From positions 1 through 64,000 of the forward strand of contig JAUHXK010000004.1 of assembly GCA_030427405.1 (NCBI GenBank): 64,000 nt of DNA. Reading direction: 5' to 3'. The notes below the pieces were generated by a model, which was given only the letters and a program-made list of their open reading frames with translations, had not been told where the DNA came from and did not search any database. This DNA comes from Alphaproteobacteria bacterium (GTDB lineage: Bacteria > Pseudomonadota > Alphaproteobacteria > Rhodobacterales > Rhodobacteraceae). This document shows, piece by piece, positions 53,268 through 62,126 of the stretch. Position numbers and translations under genes: made by a program. How positions within the stretch are numbered: position 1 is the first letter of the stretch; the number at the start of each line of letters is the position of its first letter.

Positions 53268-53948
53268 ATGTCGATCTGGACCAGAATATCCGATGCGCTG
53301 AGCGCCCTAGCCCAGGGCGAAAGCCTGACCGAGGTTTTCGAAAAGCTGCGCACCCCGCCGGAACGTTCGGTGGCGTTTGCCATTGCCGTTATCGCGTTGG
53401 GGGCAAAAATGGCCAAGGCTGACGGGCAGGTGACCCGGGACGAAGTGACGGCCTTTCGTGAAGTGTTTCAGATAGCGCGCGATGACGAGGCAGGGGCCGC
53501 GCGCGTTTTCAACATGGCGCGGACGGATGTTGCGGGTTACCAGGATTATGCCAGGCGGATCGCGCGGATGTTCGGCGATGACAGCTCGACCTTGTGCGAC
53601 CTGATGGAGGGGCTGTTCCATATCGCGATGGCGGACGGGTTCTATCACCCAAGTGAGAACGAGTTCCTGGAAGAGGTCAGCCGGATTTTTGGCCAGTCCG
53701 AGGCGCAATTTTCCGCGTTGCGCACCCGGTTTGTACCTGATGCGCCCAAAGATCCCTATGTCGTGCTGGGCGTCCCGCGGAACATGCCCTTGCCAGAGAT
53801 TCGCAAGACGTGGCGCCAGTTGGTACGTGACACACACCCGGACGCCATGATTGCGCGCGGCGTGCCGGAAGAGGCCATCCGCCTGGCCGAGAAAAAGATG
53901 ATAGATATCAACCGTGCCTGGGACGAGATCAACGGCGCGCGGGTCTGA
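53268..53948 (+). CDS. TerB-J domain co-chaperone (DjlA-like, no membrane anchor)
   Basis: The 226-residue protein has an N-terminal TerB-like helical domain (residues ~30-155: RSVAFAIAVIALGAKMAKADGQVTRDEVTAFREVFQI...). A C-terminal J domain (~160-226: KDPYVVLGVPRNMPLPEIRKTWRQLVRDTHPDAMIARGVPEEAIRLAEKKMIDINRAWDEING) carries the HPD tripeptide that stimulates DnaK. E. coli DjlA adds an N-terminal transmembrane segment; none is present here. The partner is presumably DnaK, unseen in this window. Confidence 0.9.
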   Translation: MSIWTRISDALSALAQGESLTEVFEKLRTPPERSVAFAIAVIALGAKMAKADGQVTRDEVTAFREVFQIARDDEAGAARVFNMARTDVAGYQDYARRIARMFGDDSSTLCDLMEGLFHIAMADGFYHPSENEFLEEVSRIFGQSEAQFSALRTRFVPDAPKDPYVVLGVPRNMPLPEIRKTWRQLVRDTHPDAMIARGVPEEAIRLAEKKMIDINRAWDEINGARV

Positions 53949-53952
53949 TCCG

Positions 53953-54966
53953 ATGCGCCTGGCGACTTATAACGTCGAATGGTTCGCCAATCTTTTTGAT
54001 CGCGACGACAGGGTGCAGGTGGATGACACATGGTCCGGTCGGCATGATGTTACGAAGGCGCAGCAGGTCGAAGCGATTGCCAAGGTTCTGACCGCAATCG
54101 ACGCAGATGCGGTGCTGATCGTCGAAGCTCCGAACACCGGCAAGTCGCAGAACACTGTCCGCGCGTTGCAGGGGTTTGCCGAAACATTCGACCTGCGGAC
54201 AACGCATGCGGTCATGGGGTTTGCCAATGATACGCACCAAGAGCTTGCGCTGTTGTTTGACCCGGCGGTCCTGTCCGTGCGTCACGATCCGGTGGGGCAG
54301 GCCACCAAGGAAGCCGGCAGCCGCGATGCGCCGCGCTTTGATGGTGCGTTTCGAATTGACCTCGACATAGACGCGACCGAAGATCTGGTTCGGTTTTCCA
54401 AACCGCCGATGGAACTTGCGGTGACATTGCCGTCTGGTGCGGCCTTTCGCATGATCGGTGCGCATCTCAAGTCAAAGGCCCCGCATGGGGCCGAAACCCG
54501 TGACGAAGCCATCCGCATCTCGATTGCCAACCGCCGCAAGCAATTGGCCCAGGCTGTTTGGCTGGCGCGACGGGTCGAACAGCACCTTGGCCAGGGGGAC
54601 GCGGTTGTGCTTTTGGGCGATCTCAACGATGGGCCCGGGCTTGATGAATTCGAGCATCTGTTCGGGCGCTCGTCGGTGGAAATCCTGTTGCAGGCGGGTC
54701 TTTATGATCCCCATGCCGCCCGTGCCCATGGGCCGCGGCCGGGGTCGATACCTTCGACGGCGCGGTTTGCACGCCCCAGTGAAGGCCGGTTTCTTGAGGC
54801 GCTGCTGGATTACATCATGATCAGCGAAGACCTTCGGTCAAAACGCCCGAAATGGAGGATTTGGCACCCCTTTCGCGACGCCGCGTGCTGGTCGCGGCCG
54901 GACCTGCGCGACGCGCTTTTGACGGCATCGGACCATTTCCCGGTGACGCTGGACATAGATCTGTGA
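53953..54966 (+). CDS. Endonuclease/exonuclease/phosphatase family protein
   Basis: The ATG at 53953 gives 337 residues; the track adds 13 codons. It starts MRLATYNVEWFANLFDRDDRVQ, with the EEP-fold N-terminal Asn, then VEAPNTGK, GAHLKSKAPHG, VVLLGDLNDGPGLDEFE and ASDHFPVTLDIDL, which are the metal and catalytic blocks of the family. Possible substrates include nucleic acid, phosphoinositides or sphingomyelin; the cytosolic location argues for a nuclease or phosphoesterase. Specificity is unknown. Confidence 0.87.
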   Translation: MRLATYNVEWFANLFDRDDRVQVDDTWSGRHDVTKAQQVEAIAKVLTAIDADAVLIVEAPNTGKSQNTVRALQGFAETFDLRTTHAVMGFANDTHQELALLFDPAVLSVRHDPVGQATKEAGSRDAPRFDGAFRIDLDIDATEDLVRFSKPPMELAVTLPSGAAFRMIGAHLKSKAPHGAETRDEAIRISIANRRKQLAQAVWLARRVEQHLGQGDAVVLLGDLNDGPGLDEFEHLFGRSSVEILLQAGLYDPHAARAHGPRPGSIPSTARFARPSEGRFLEALLDYIMISEDLRSKRPKWRIWHPFRDAACWSRPDLRDALLTASDHFPVTLDIDL

Positions 54967-55003
54967 CCTTTCAAGCGCGGCTCGCGCAGCCTATATTCAA
55001 CGC

Positions 55004-55375
55004 ATGAAACAGATTTCTCTGATTTGCGCCTTTTCCTTGCTGACGGTTTTGCCTGCGCACGCGCAGGACGGCGAGGGCCAATCCCTGATGGAAAGGGGCG
55101 CAGAGCTGTTCCTGGAAGGGCTGCGCAAGGAAATGGAGCCCGCGATAGACGACCTGATGAGCATGGCCGAGCAATTCGGTCCGGTCATGCAGTCATTTCT
55201 TCAGGAAATGGGCCCGGCTTTGGCCGATATGGCCGAACAGGTGCAGGATTGGAGCAAGTACGAGGCACCCGAAATCTTGCCGAATGGTGACATCATCATT
55301 CGCAGAAAGCCTGACCATCCCGCGCCGGAACCCGATGCAGCGCCCGAGGACCCGCAGGGCGAAATAGACATCTGA
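55004..55375 (+). CDS. Small exported protein of unknown function
   Basis: The 123-residue product has a signal peptide (MKQISLICAFSLLTVLPAHAQDG) and a ~70-residue amphipathic helical region (LMERGAELFLEGLRKEMEPAIDDLMSMAEQFGPVMQSFLQEMGPALADMAEQVQDW). A charged, Pro-rich tail follows (KPDHPAPEPDAAPEDPQGEIDI). It resembles unnamed periplasmic helical proteins in the Rhodobacteraceae. It converges with the ppx gene 8 bases away. No function is inferred. Confidence 0.72.
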   Translation: MKQISLICAFSLLTVLPAHAQDGEGQSLMERGAELFLEGLRKEMEPAIDDLMSMAEQFGPVMQSFLQEMGPALADMAEQVQDWSKYEAPEILPNGDIIIRRKPDHPAPEPDAAPEDPQGEIDI

Positions 55376-55383
55376 CCGTTGCG

Positions 55384-56934
55384 TTACTGCCGCGTGATTA
55401 CACGGGTCTGCGATTTCAAAGCGTTGGCAAGCGAGTTCAGGCGGGCCTCGGCGACTTCGGTGAACAGGGGCTTGGCCGCAGCCGGAAGAAGCAATTCAAG
55501 TTCGCGCTTTTTGGGATAGAATCTGAGATGGCCCATCGCGGTGTCGTTCTGCATCCACAGCATTGCGCCAAATCGCATCGCCTTGCCGAGAATTTCGGCT
55601 TGCTTCTGGTCGCGCTCGTCCAGCAATTCGTACAGCGGTGCAAACCGGTTGCCTTCACGCTTGTTCCGGTAGCGATGTTGCAGCGCCAGCCCGATATAGA
55701 CCCGTTCTGAATGTTTCAGCCCGCCAAGGTTGGCGCGGGTTACATTGTCGAAACAGACCTCGGCGCGATAATCGGGATGCGCGCGCCAACTGACGTCGTG
55801 CAACAGGCAGGCCGCCTTGATCAGCCGCACGCGCGCAGGCGGGGCCGAACGGAACAGGGGCATTACAAAGTCAAACAGATGCCGGCCGAAACCGGGCAGG
55901 CGGGCATCCTTGGCTTCGGAAAAGCGGCTTGCCTCGATCAGGGGGTCGCGGTCCCGCAGGATCTGCGGCATTTGTTCGTACAACAACCCTTCGCGAATTC
56001 CATAGCTTGAAATCGCGATATCCTTTGGCTTGAAGGTGCGGACCAGCCTTGCCAGAACATCCATCGCGTATGGGATCAGCGCCATACGGGAACTGGAAAC
56101 GCCAGCCTGACTGCGCAGCTTGTCCACGTCGTTCTTTTCAATGAACTTGATCGTTTCACGGACCTGCTTGGTGGTCATCCGGTATTCGTGAAGGACGTTC
56201 AGAGGATACCCGCGCCGCAACATGTCCAGACGGGCAAAGGCGCGCCAGCTGCCTCCGACCAGAAACAGGCGGTCGCGCTGCGGCCCCATCTGGTCGCGCA
56301 GGGTTTCAATCGTGTGCTTGATATGGGCCTTGCGAGCCCGCCGCCCGCCCTTGATATCCCGCAGTTTTAGCGGCCCCAGCGGAGAGGTGACGCAGGCGCC
56401 GACATCACCGTCACCGATTTCGGCGAGTTCCATGGACGAGCCACCAATATCGCAGATCAGCCCATAGGCACCGGGCCAACCCAGCAATACGCCCTGCGCT
56501 GACAGGCGCGCCTCTTCCGCGCCATCGATCACCGAGATCGACAATCCCGTTTCAGCCTTGACCTGCTCGCAGAACTCGGGGCCGTCTTCGGCCTCGCGCA
56601 CGGCCGCTGTTGCCACGGCGTGCAACCCCGGCAGCCCAAGGTCCGTGGCCAGATGCTGAAATCGCCGCAATGCCGCCAATGCGCGTGTACGGCCACTGGG
56701 GTTTAGGCGCCCGGTCTCGGACAGCCCCGCGCCCAGCTCGCACATCACCTTTTCGTTGAAAAAGTAAGCGGGCGACCGTGCGGCGCCGTCGAAAATGACC
56801 ATCCTGACCGAGTTCGATCCGATGTCCACGACGCCGACGCGCGACAGGTCGCGGGTTTCCGGGTCGTCGATCAACGGTTTGCCGAAGGTCCCCCAACTGG
56901 GAATATTCGAGGCGACGTTTTGATTCATGTCCAT
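55384..56934 (-). CDS. ppx: Exopolyphosphatase / Ppx-GppA family
   Basis: I chose the ATG at 56934 (MDMNQNVAS); the track start at 57000 overlaps hda. The ~516-residue product has the actin-like ATPase fold (VGVVDIGSNSVRMVIFDGAARSPAYFFNEKVMCELGAGL; LICDIGGSSMELAEIGDGDVG) and a C-terminal HD-like helical domain (LLHDVSWRAHPDYRAEVCFDNV). Ppx removes phosphate from polyphosphate and GppA hydrolyses pppGpp; the two are not separable here. It is the last gene of an operon after AI-2E permease and hda. Confidence 0.9.
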   Translation of the reverse strand: MDMNQNVASNIPSWGTFGKPLIDDPETRDLSRVGVVDIGSNSVRMVIFDGAARSPAYFFNEKVMCELGAGLSETGRLNPSGRTRALAALRRFQHLATDLGLPGLHAVATAAVREAEDGPEFCEQVKAETGLSISVIDGAEEARLSAQGVLLGWPGAYGLICDIGGSSMELAEIGDGDVGACVTSPLGPLKLRDIKGGRRARKAHIKHTIETLRDQMGPQRDRLFLVGGSWRAFARLDMLRRGYPLNVLHEYRMTTKQVRETIKFIEKNDVDKLRSQAGVSSSRMALIPYAMDVLARLVRTFKPKDIAISSYGIREGLLYEQMPQILRDRDPLIEASRFSEAKDARLPGFGRHLFDFVMPLFRSAPPARVRLIKAACLLHDVSWRAHPDYRAEVCFDNVTRANLGGLKHSERVYIGLALQHRYRNKREGNRFAPLYELLDERDQKQAEILGKAMRFGAMLWMQNDTAMGHLRFYPKKRELELLLPAAAKPLFTEVAEARLNSLANALKSQTRVITRQ

Positions 56935-56977
56935 CCCAGCGTTTCCACCAGCAGGATGCGAAATCGACGGTTTCGGG

Positions 56978-57667
56978 TCAATCGTCTGCATCGGGATCAT
57001 TGTCGCATGCCGCCAGCACGCGCATGGCCAGTTTTCGCGTTATTTCGCGCTTTTCCGCAAGCGCAAGCCTGTCCAGTTGCTCGACGACCTCGGCGGCGCG
57101 TTCAAACCGCCGGTCCATATGCCGCACCAGATATGTCAGAACATCCGGGCCCGGCGTCAATTGACGGTCCAGGAACAGCTTGGCCAGAACCGCCCCCAAA
57201 AGCGCGTCATCGGGCAGTTCGAGCGCGGCGTGATGCGCCCCCTCGACTCGGCTTTGCAGATCCGGCAGGTCAAGCTGCCAGAACCGGGGTGCCAACCTGC
57301 CGGTCATCAGGATCGCGTTTCCCTCGGCCAGGACCAGGTTGTGCAGGTGAAACAAAGCGTTTTGTTGATTGGCGTCTTGGGAGATCAGCGGGACGTCCTC
57401 AACAACCACAGGCGTCCGGGCCAGTTCGGGGATATCCGCCTCGTCAATATCCTTGGCCTGAACGATCCGCGCCCCGCTTGCGGCGGCCCAGACATGCGCA
57501 AGATGGGTCTTCCCCGATTTGGCAGGGCCGGTCAGGACAAGCTTGTTGCCGGGCCAGGAATTGGCCGAAATCATCGCCACGGCCAGCGCGTTCGCAGGGG
57601 ATACGAAAAAGTCCTCGCGCCCCAGCGCGGTCTTGGCTGGAAGATCAAAGCTGAGCTGCGTCGCCAT
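56978..57667 (-). CDS. hda: HdaA-type DnaA-related regulator of replication
   Basis: The 229-residue protein resembles DnaA domain III alone, with MATQLSFDLPAKTALGREDFFVSPANALAVAMI, Walker A GPAKSGKTHLAHVWA, and sensor motifs ILMTGRLAPRFWQLDLPDLQSRVEGA. It lacks the DnaA DNA-binding domain. Hda/HdaA with the beta clamp stimulates ATP hydrolysis by DnaA and limits re-initiation. The N-terminal QLSFDLP is the clamp-binding motif. The ATG follows directly after the AI-2E permease stop (TGAATG). Note that Walker A has Ser-Gly-Lys-Thr intact. Confidence 0.9.
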   Translation of the reverse strand: MATQLSFDLPAKTALGREDFFVSPANALAVAMISANSWPGNKLVLTGPAKSGKTHLAHVWAAASGARIVQAKDIDEADIPELARTPVVVEDVPLISQDANQQNALFHLHNLVLAEGNAILMTGRLAPRFWQLDLPDLQSRVEGAHHAALELPDDALLGAVLAKLFLDRQLTPGPDVLTYLVRHMDRRFERAAEVVEQLDRLALAEKREITRKLAMRVLAACDNDPDADD

Positions 57668-58741
57668 TCAGTCGTCTTTCAGTTCCGTCGCTTCCAGCCC
57701 GGTATAAAGACGGCTGGCAAAATATTGCGCGGCACCAAACCGCGCAAGAACCCCCAGGGCTGCGGCAACGGGGACGGCAACAAGCATCCCGACAAATCCG
57801 AAAAGGGCGCCGAAAACCGACAAGGCCAGCAGCAGCCAAACGGGGTGCAATCCGACCGAACTTCCGACCAGCTTGGGTGTCAGAAAATTGCCCTCGGTGA
57901 CCTGACCCAACGCAAAGATCCCGGCTACAAGTCCGATGGACGTCCAGTCGCCCCAGAACTGGAACATGGCAAGCCCAATGGCCAGTGTTCCTCCGATCAG
58001 CGCGCCCAGATACGGAATAAAGGTGACAAGCCCGGCGATGAACCCGACCACAAGCCCGAATTGCAGGCCCACCGCCATAAGCGCAACCGCATAGTAGGTG
58101 CCCAGGATCAGGCAGACGGTTCCCATGCCGCGCACGAACGAGGCAAGGACATTGTCGATGTCACCAGCCAGTCGCCGGATGACCGGGGCGTGATCGCGCG
58201 GCAGCAATTCGTCGATCCGTTCGATCATGCGGTCCCAGTCCAGCAGCAGATAAACAGACACAACGGGCACGATGACCAGCAAAACAACCACGTTAATCGC
58301 CGACCCCAACGAGGCCACGACGGTTTGCAGCACGTCCCCGGTCTTTGCCTTGAGCGATTCGCCGAACGACACCAGGAACTGGTGCGTGTTGGATTCGGCG
58401 TCCAGAATTGCCGGGAACTGTCGTTCGATGAACGAACGCAGTTCCTTAAACAAGCTCGGCAGAACATCGACCAGGTCGATCAATTGCGTGACCAGGGTCG
58501 GAACGACCATCACGATCATCATCACGAACAGAAGGACGCCAATGACGGTGATAATCGCGGTCGCGGCCACGCGGGTCAGCCCGAGCTTTTCCAGCCTGTC
58601 GGCAACGGGGTCCAGGAAATAGGCAATGGCGCCGCCTATGACGAACGGCAGCAAGACATCCCCGAGCAACCACAAAACAAGGACGAATATCGCCGCGGCC
58701 AGCCCCCAATACCTTAGCTGGTCCTTTACGGGCAATGCCAT
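57668..58741 (-). CDS. AI-2E (PerM/YdiK) family transporter
   Basis: The start at 58741 behind GAGG gives 357 residues (MALPVKDQLRYWGLAAAIFVLVLWLLGDVLLPFVIGGAIAYFLDPVADRLEKLGL); the track adds 22 codons. Eight hydrophobic segments flank a soluble segment (VDVLPSLFKELRSFIERQFPAILDAESNTHQFLVSFG). Later family motifs are LGTYYAVALMAVGLQFGLVVGFIAGLVTFIPYLGALIGG and LVGSSVGLHPVWLLLALSVFGALFGFVGMLVAVPVAAALG. The family exports varied substrates, such as Na+/H+ exchange or AI-2 (TqsA). It opens the three-gene operon with hda and ppx. Confidence 0.88.
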   Translation of the reverse strand: MALPVKDQLRYWGLAAAIFVLVLWLLGDVLLPFVIGGAIAYFLDPVADRLEKLGLTRVAATAIITVIGVLLFVMMIVMVVPTLVTQLIDLVDVLPSLFKELRSFIERQFPAILDAESNTHQFLVSFGESLKAKTGDVLQTVVASLGSAINVVVLLVIVPVVSVYLLLDWDRMIERIDELLPRDHAPVIRRLAGDIDNVLASFVRGMGTVCLILGTYYAVALMAVGLQFGLVVGFIAGLVTFIPYLGALIGGTLAIGLAMFQFWGDWTSIGLVAGIFALGQVTEGNFLTPKLVGSSVGLHPVWLLLALSVFGALFGFVGMLVAVPVAAALGVLARFGAAQYFASRLYTGLEATELKDD

Positions 58742-59058
58742 CGATCCGTTCCTCGCTGCGGTTCTTGAACATGTTCTTGGCCCATGCCGACGCATGATGC
58801 AAGCCATTCATGGGGTGTTTTCATCGGTAGATCAACGGGCTGACCTGACGGGGCTGTGCCAGCCAAACCTCTCCAGTCCACGCACGGCGCACCTGTCGCG
58901 ACCGGTCGTGCCGGCTCATGCTCGGCGCTGCAGCTTCGGTATCGGTGCAAATGGAACACGGACAGGTCGCGGCGCACAAAACAGGCAATGGCCGATTGCC
59001 CCCGGCGGGGCTTTGTCATAATCACCTTTCAGTGACTTTTACCGCTCAGGGAACAACA
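58742..59058. other. 317-base intergenic region upstream of proS
   Basis: This divergent region holds the promoters of the AI-2E/hda/ppx operon and proS. GTCATAATC near 59015 is a possible -10 for proS, ~40 bases upstream of the ATG. A 10-base palindrome CGACCGGTCG is at about 58899. Track ORFs through here (58726-59025, 58626-59021) have no ribosome site or homology and are not accepted. No RNA gene was recognised. Confidence 0.4.
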
Positions 59059-60405
59059 ATGCGTCTCAGCCGTTACTTTCTGCCCGTTCTCAAAGAGAAC
59101 CCGTCCGAGGCCCAGATCGTCAGCCATCGCCTGATGTTGCGCGCCGGAATGATCAAGCAGGCAGCCGCCGGGATCTATTCATGGTTGCCGCTGGGCTTCA
59201 AGGTGCTGCGCAAGCTGGAAAACATCGTACATGAAGAGCAGGCGCGGGCCGGGCACATCGCGATCCAGATGCCTATCCTGCAATCGGCGGACCTGTGGCG
59301 GGAATCGCGGCGCTATGATGATTACGGCCAGGAAATGCTGCGCATGCAGGACCGCCACGGGCGCGACATGCTGTTTACGCCCACGGCCGAGGAATTGGTG
59401 ACCGACATCTTCCGCGGTCACGTCAGCAGCTACAAGGACCTGCCGCTGACGCTTTACCAGATCCAGTGGAAGTTCCGCGATGAAATCCGCCCGCGCTTTG
59501 GCGTGATGCGCGGGCGCGAATTCTACATGAAAGACGGCTACAATTTCGATCTGACCAAAGAAGACGCCCTGCATGCGTATAACCGCCATCTGGTCAGCTA
59601 TCTGCGCACCTATGAGCGGATGGGCCTGCAGGCGATCCCGATGCGCGCGGATTCAGGCCCCATCGGCGGCGACGACACGCATGAATTCCTGGTGCTGGCG
59701 GATACCGGCGAGTCCGAGGTGTTCTATGACAGCGCCGTCACTGACCTGACCTTTGGCGACCGTGATATCGACTATGACAACCGCGACCAGTGCCAGGCGA
59801 TCCTTGAAGAATTCACCTCGAAATACGCCCGGACCGATGAAACCCACGATGAAGCGCTGTTCAACCAAATCCCGGACGAGCGCCGCCGCGTAGCGCGCGG
59901 GATCGAAGTCGGCCAGATCTTCTATTTCGGCACCAAATATTCCGAAGCCATGGGCGCGACCGTTCAAGGCCCGGATGGCAAGCCGGTTCCGGTTCACATG
60001 GGCAGCCACGGGATCGGTGTCAGCCGTCTGGTCGGGGCAATCATCGAGGCCAGCCATGATGACAAGGGCATCATCTGGCCCGAAGGCGTGACGCCGTTCC
60101 ATTGCGGGATCGTGAACCTTAAACAGGGGGACGACCAAGCCGACGCGGCCTGCGAAAGCCTTTACGCGGCGCTGACCGCGCTTGGCCTTGAACCGCTTTA
60201 TGATGACCGCAACGAAAGGGCAGGCGGCAAATTCGCCACGATGGACCTGATCGGTCTTCCCTGGCGGATCACCGTTGGCCCGCGCGGTTTGAAAAACGGT
60301 GTTGTCGAACTGACCAGCCGCCGTACCGGTGAAAGCGAAGAGCTGAGCCCCGAGGCGGCAGTCACCAGGATTGCCGAGATTTATCAACTGACCGTTAGCA
60401 CCTGA
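59059..60405 (+). CDS. proS: Prolyl-tRNA synthetase, short alphaproteobacterial type
   Basis: The ATG at 59059 gives 448 residues ([60 protein letters not shown]); the track adds 47 codons. It is a class II aminoacyl-tRNA synthetase: [45 protein letters not shown] (motif 2), and [13 protein letters not shown] (motif 3). The C-terminal anticodon-binding domain follows. The 180-residue INS editing domain of the E. coli enzyme (572 aa) is missing, as is normal for alphaproteobacteria, which use trans-editing. A GT2 gene starts 1 base downstream of the stop. Confidence 0.97.
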   Translation: MRLSRYFLPVLKENPSEAQIVSHRLMLRAGMIKQAAAGIYSWLPLGFKVLRKLENIVHEEQARAGHIAIQMPILQSADLWRESRRYDDYGQEMLRMQDRHGRDMLFTPTAEELVTDIFRGHVSSYKDLPLTLYQIQWKFRDEIRPRFGVMRGREFYMKDGYNFDLTKEDALHAYNRHLVSYLRTYERMGLQAIPMRADSGPIGGDDTHEFLVLADTGESEVFYDSAVTDLTFGDRDIDYDNRDQCQAILEEFTSKYARTDETHDEALFNQIPDERRRVARGIEVGQIFYFGTKYSEAMGATVQGPDGKPVPVHMGSHGIGVSRLVGAIIEASHDDKGIIWPEGVTPFHCGIVNLKQGDDQADAACESLYAALTALGLEPLYDDRNERAGGKFATMDLIGLPWRITVGPRGLKNGVVELTSRRTGESEELSPEAAVTRIAEIYQLTVST

Positions 60406-60406
60406 T

Positions 60407-61327
60407 ATGGTCGTCTGCGACAGCGACCTTCCTACGGTTTCCATCGTAACCGTGACGCGCAACCTTATTGACGACGGGCGAACCGAAGCAATTCGGGTCG
60501 CTCTGGAAGCTGCGCAAGAGCAAGGCGATGCAATAGTCGAGCATGTCATCTGGGACGGGGCCTCGACCGATGGAACCGTTGCGCTGCTCAAAGGGCTGAT
60601 CGCGGAAATCGAAGCGCGCCCAAGCTTTGTGCCGATCCGGTTTCAAAGCTTGCCGGACAAAAACCTGTACGACGCCATGAACCGGGCGGTCGGGATATGT
60701 TCGGGAGATTACGTTATCTTCCTGAACTCGGATGATTCCCTGGTGTCGCCGGACTGTGTACTGAAAGCGCGGGCAGAGATCGGGACAGGGCGTCCGGATT
60801 TTTGTTTCGGGCGCACTATTTTTGTTGAAAAAGACGGAACCCGGCGTCTTTCGCGGGAACGGAGTGTCCATTCAATATTGCAACGCATTCCTTTTTGCCA
60901 CAATTCAATGTTGATCCGACGCAACACGTTCGAACGTTTTGGCGGTCACGACGTGGAGCTCCGCATTGTGGCCGATTACGATCTGGTTCTTCGCATGCTG
61001 TTTTCGGATTGCAGGTATCAGATGCTGTCCGTTCCAATCTCGGTGTTTCATCACGGCGGCGTATCTGCGGACCAGTTTAAAACTGCATGCGAAATGACCA
61101 AGAGTTGGCAGAAAAACTATGCGCCGTATTTTGGCGGGAAAACATATACCGAAAGTGAGATGCTGAACTGGTTTAGGACAGGTCAGCTTCCGCTGGGTTT
61201 CTGCCTATCCCTGTTGCGAAAGTCCTGGCACCGGCCGCAATTGCGGAAGGCGGCCATGCACAGTTTGAAAGTGACCTTGCGACGCAAGCTTCAGCCATGG
61301 CGCACCTGGGACTACTTTTCGGACTAG
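60407..61327 (+). CDS. Glycosyltransferase family 2
   Basis: The 306-residue product has a GT-A fold (TVSIVTVTRNLIDDGRTEAIRVALEAAQEQ...HVIWDGASTDGTVALLKGL). A DxD-like NSDDS metal site (DYVIFLNSDDSLVSPDC) and a C-terminal RIVADYDLVLRML motif follow. It transfers an unknown nucleotide-sugar to a polysaccharide, lipid or protein. Local GC is lower than in proS or lolC, and the gene stands between proS and lolC, which usually adjoin in this group as far as I recall. It may therefore have been acquired. The start lies 1 base after the proS stop. Confidence 0.85.
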   Translation: MVVCDSDLPTVSIVTVTRNLIDDGRTEAIRVALEAAQEQGDAIVEHVIWDGASTDGTVALLKGLIAEIEARPSFVPIRFQSLPDKNLYDAMNRAVGICSGDYVIFLNSDDSLVSPDCVLKARAEIGTGRPDFCFGRTIFVEKDGTRRLSRERSVHSILQRIPFCHNSMLIRRNTFERFGGHDVELRIVADYDLVLRMLFSDCRYQMLSVPISVFHHGGVSADQFKTACEMTKSWQKNYAPYFGGKTYTESEMLNWFRTGQLPLGFCLSLLRKSWHRPQLRKAAMHSLKVTLRRKLQPWRTWDYFSD

Positions 61328-61443
61328 GTCGGGCATCTGACCGGATGACAGGACCCGTTTCCTTGAAACGCATTCACGGGCAAAGCAAACCGTTGGACAA
61401 GGGATCAACGAGATCCTAGCCATCGTCTGCCCCGCATGGTTTC

Positions 61444-61797
61444 CTATTGTGGGCTTGGCCGTTCCGCCAGGATGTCGCCATCTGCGTTATTGCCGCGTGC
61501 AACCACGATCGGACGACCTAATCGACGAACCAGATCCCTGAACTCAAAGCCCAGAAAGTTCAACCCGCAAACCCTTGCGTCGGTTGTGCGATCCGTGACG
61601 CACAGTCGTCCGCTTCGGAATGCCAGGCGATATCCTTTGCCTTTCAGGATTTCTGCCAGGTTCGACCAGCTTGCCGCGCCGGAAAAAATTGGGCGCATTG
61701 CAGCCCGCAACAAAGCGGCTGTTTCGCAATCCAGTTCGGTTGTCTTGATTGGGGCCCAGCTTAATGCTGATCCTTCCATTTCCTTTTGAATACCCAT
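61444..61797 (-). CDS. Conserved hypothetical protein
   Basis: The 117-residue product has a strong GGAGG ribosome site 6 bases before ATG. The sequence (SWAPIKTTELDCETAALLRAAMRPIFSGAASWSNLAEILKGKGYRLAFRSGRLCVTDRTTDARVCGLNFLGFEFRDLVRRLGRP) has the character of a compact DNA-binding or relaxase-associated helical fold, but no domain was identified. It is convergent with the GT2 gene. Reality is supported by the ribosome site and protein-like composition. Confidence 0.62.
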   Translation of the reverse strand: MGIQKEMEGSALSWAPIKTTELDCETAALLRAAMRPIFSGAASWSNLAEILKGKGYRLAFRSGRLCVTDRTTDARVCGLNFLGFEFRDLVRRLGRPIVVARGNNADGDILAERPSPQ

Positions 61798-62126
61798 GAG
61801 CGGCCTCCGCCCTAACTCTTAACAATGTGTTCCCCCATCAACAGGGTGCCAAAGTTTCTGAAAATAATCAAAATACGAAATAAAATTATCCCAGATGCGT
61901 TGCAATTTGAGTTCAGTTCTGGCTGGAACACTCACATTGACTTGATAGAGGAAACAATTTCCGCTGTCTGTGAAGGGCTTCACAACCAAGGGTATAGGCC
62001 GTTGTCCGGGTTCGCGCCTTGGCATCCCGGCAATGATACCCCCGTAAAGGGTTGTGATTCGACAAACGGGTTGACCATTTTGGCAAATGCCGAAACTGTC
62101 GCGCGAAACAAAAAGCCGGAGCAGGA
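61798..62126. other. 329-base AT-rich intergenic region before lolC
   Basis: GC drops markedly near 61855-61930 (AAAATAATCAAAATACGAAATAAAATTATCCC), in contrast to the flanks. The two track ORFs here (61819-62157 minus, 61825-62223 plus) have no ribosome site and no recognised homology, and the plus-strand one runs 97 bases into lolC. The region may carry the lolC promoter or be the edge of acquired DNA with the GT2 gene. Confidence 0.4.

Noticed and set aside
56927-58717. 596-codon plus-strand ORF opposite hda and the AI-2E permease
   Set aside because: It is a Gln/Arg/His-rich antisense shadow spanning two recognisable minus-strand genes. There is no ribosome site and no domain.
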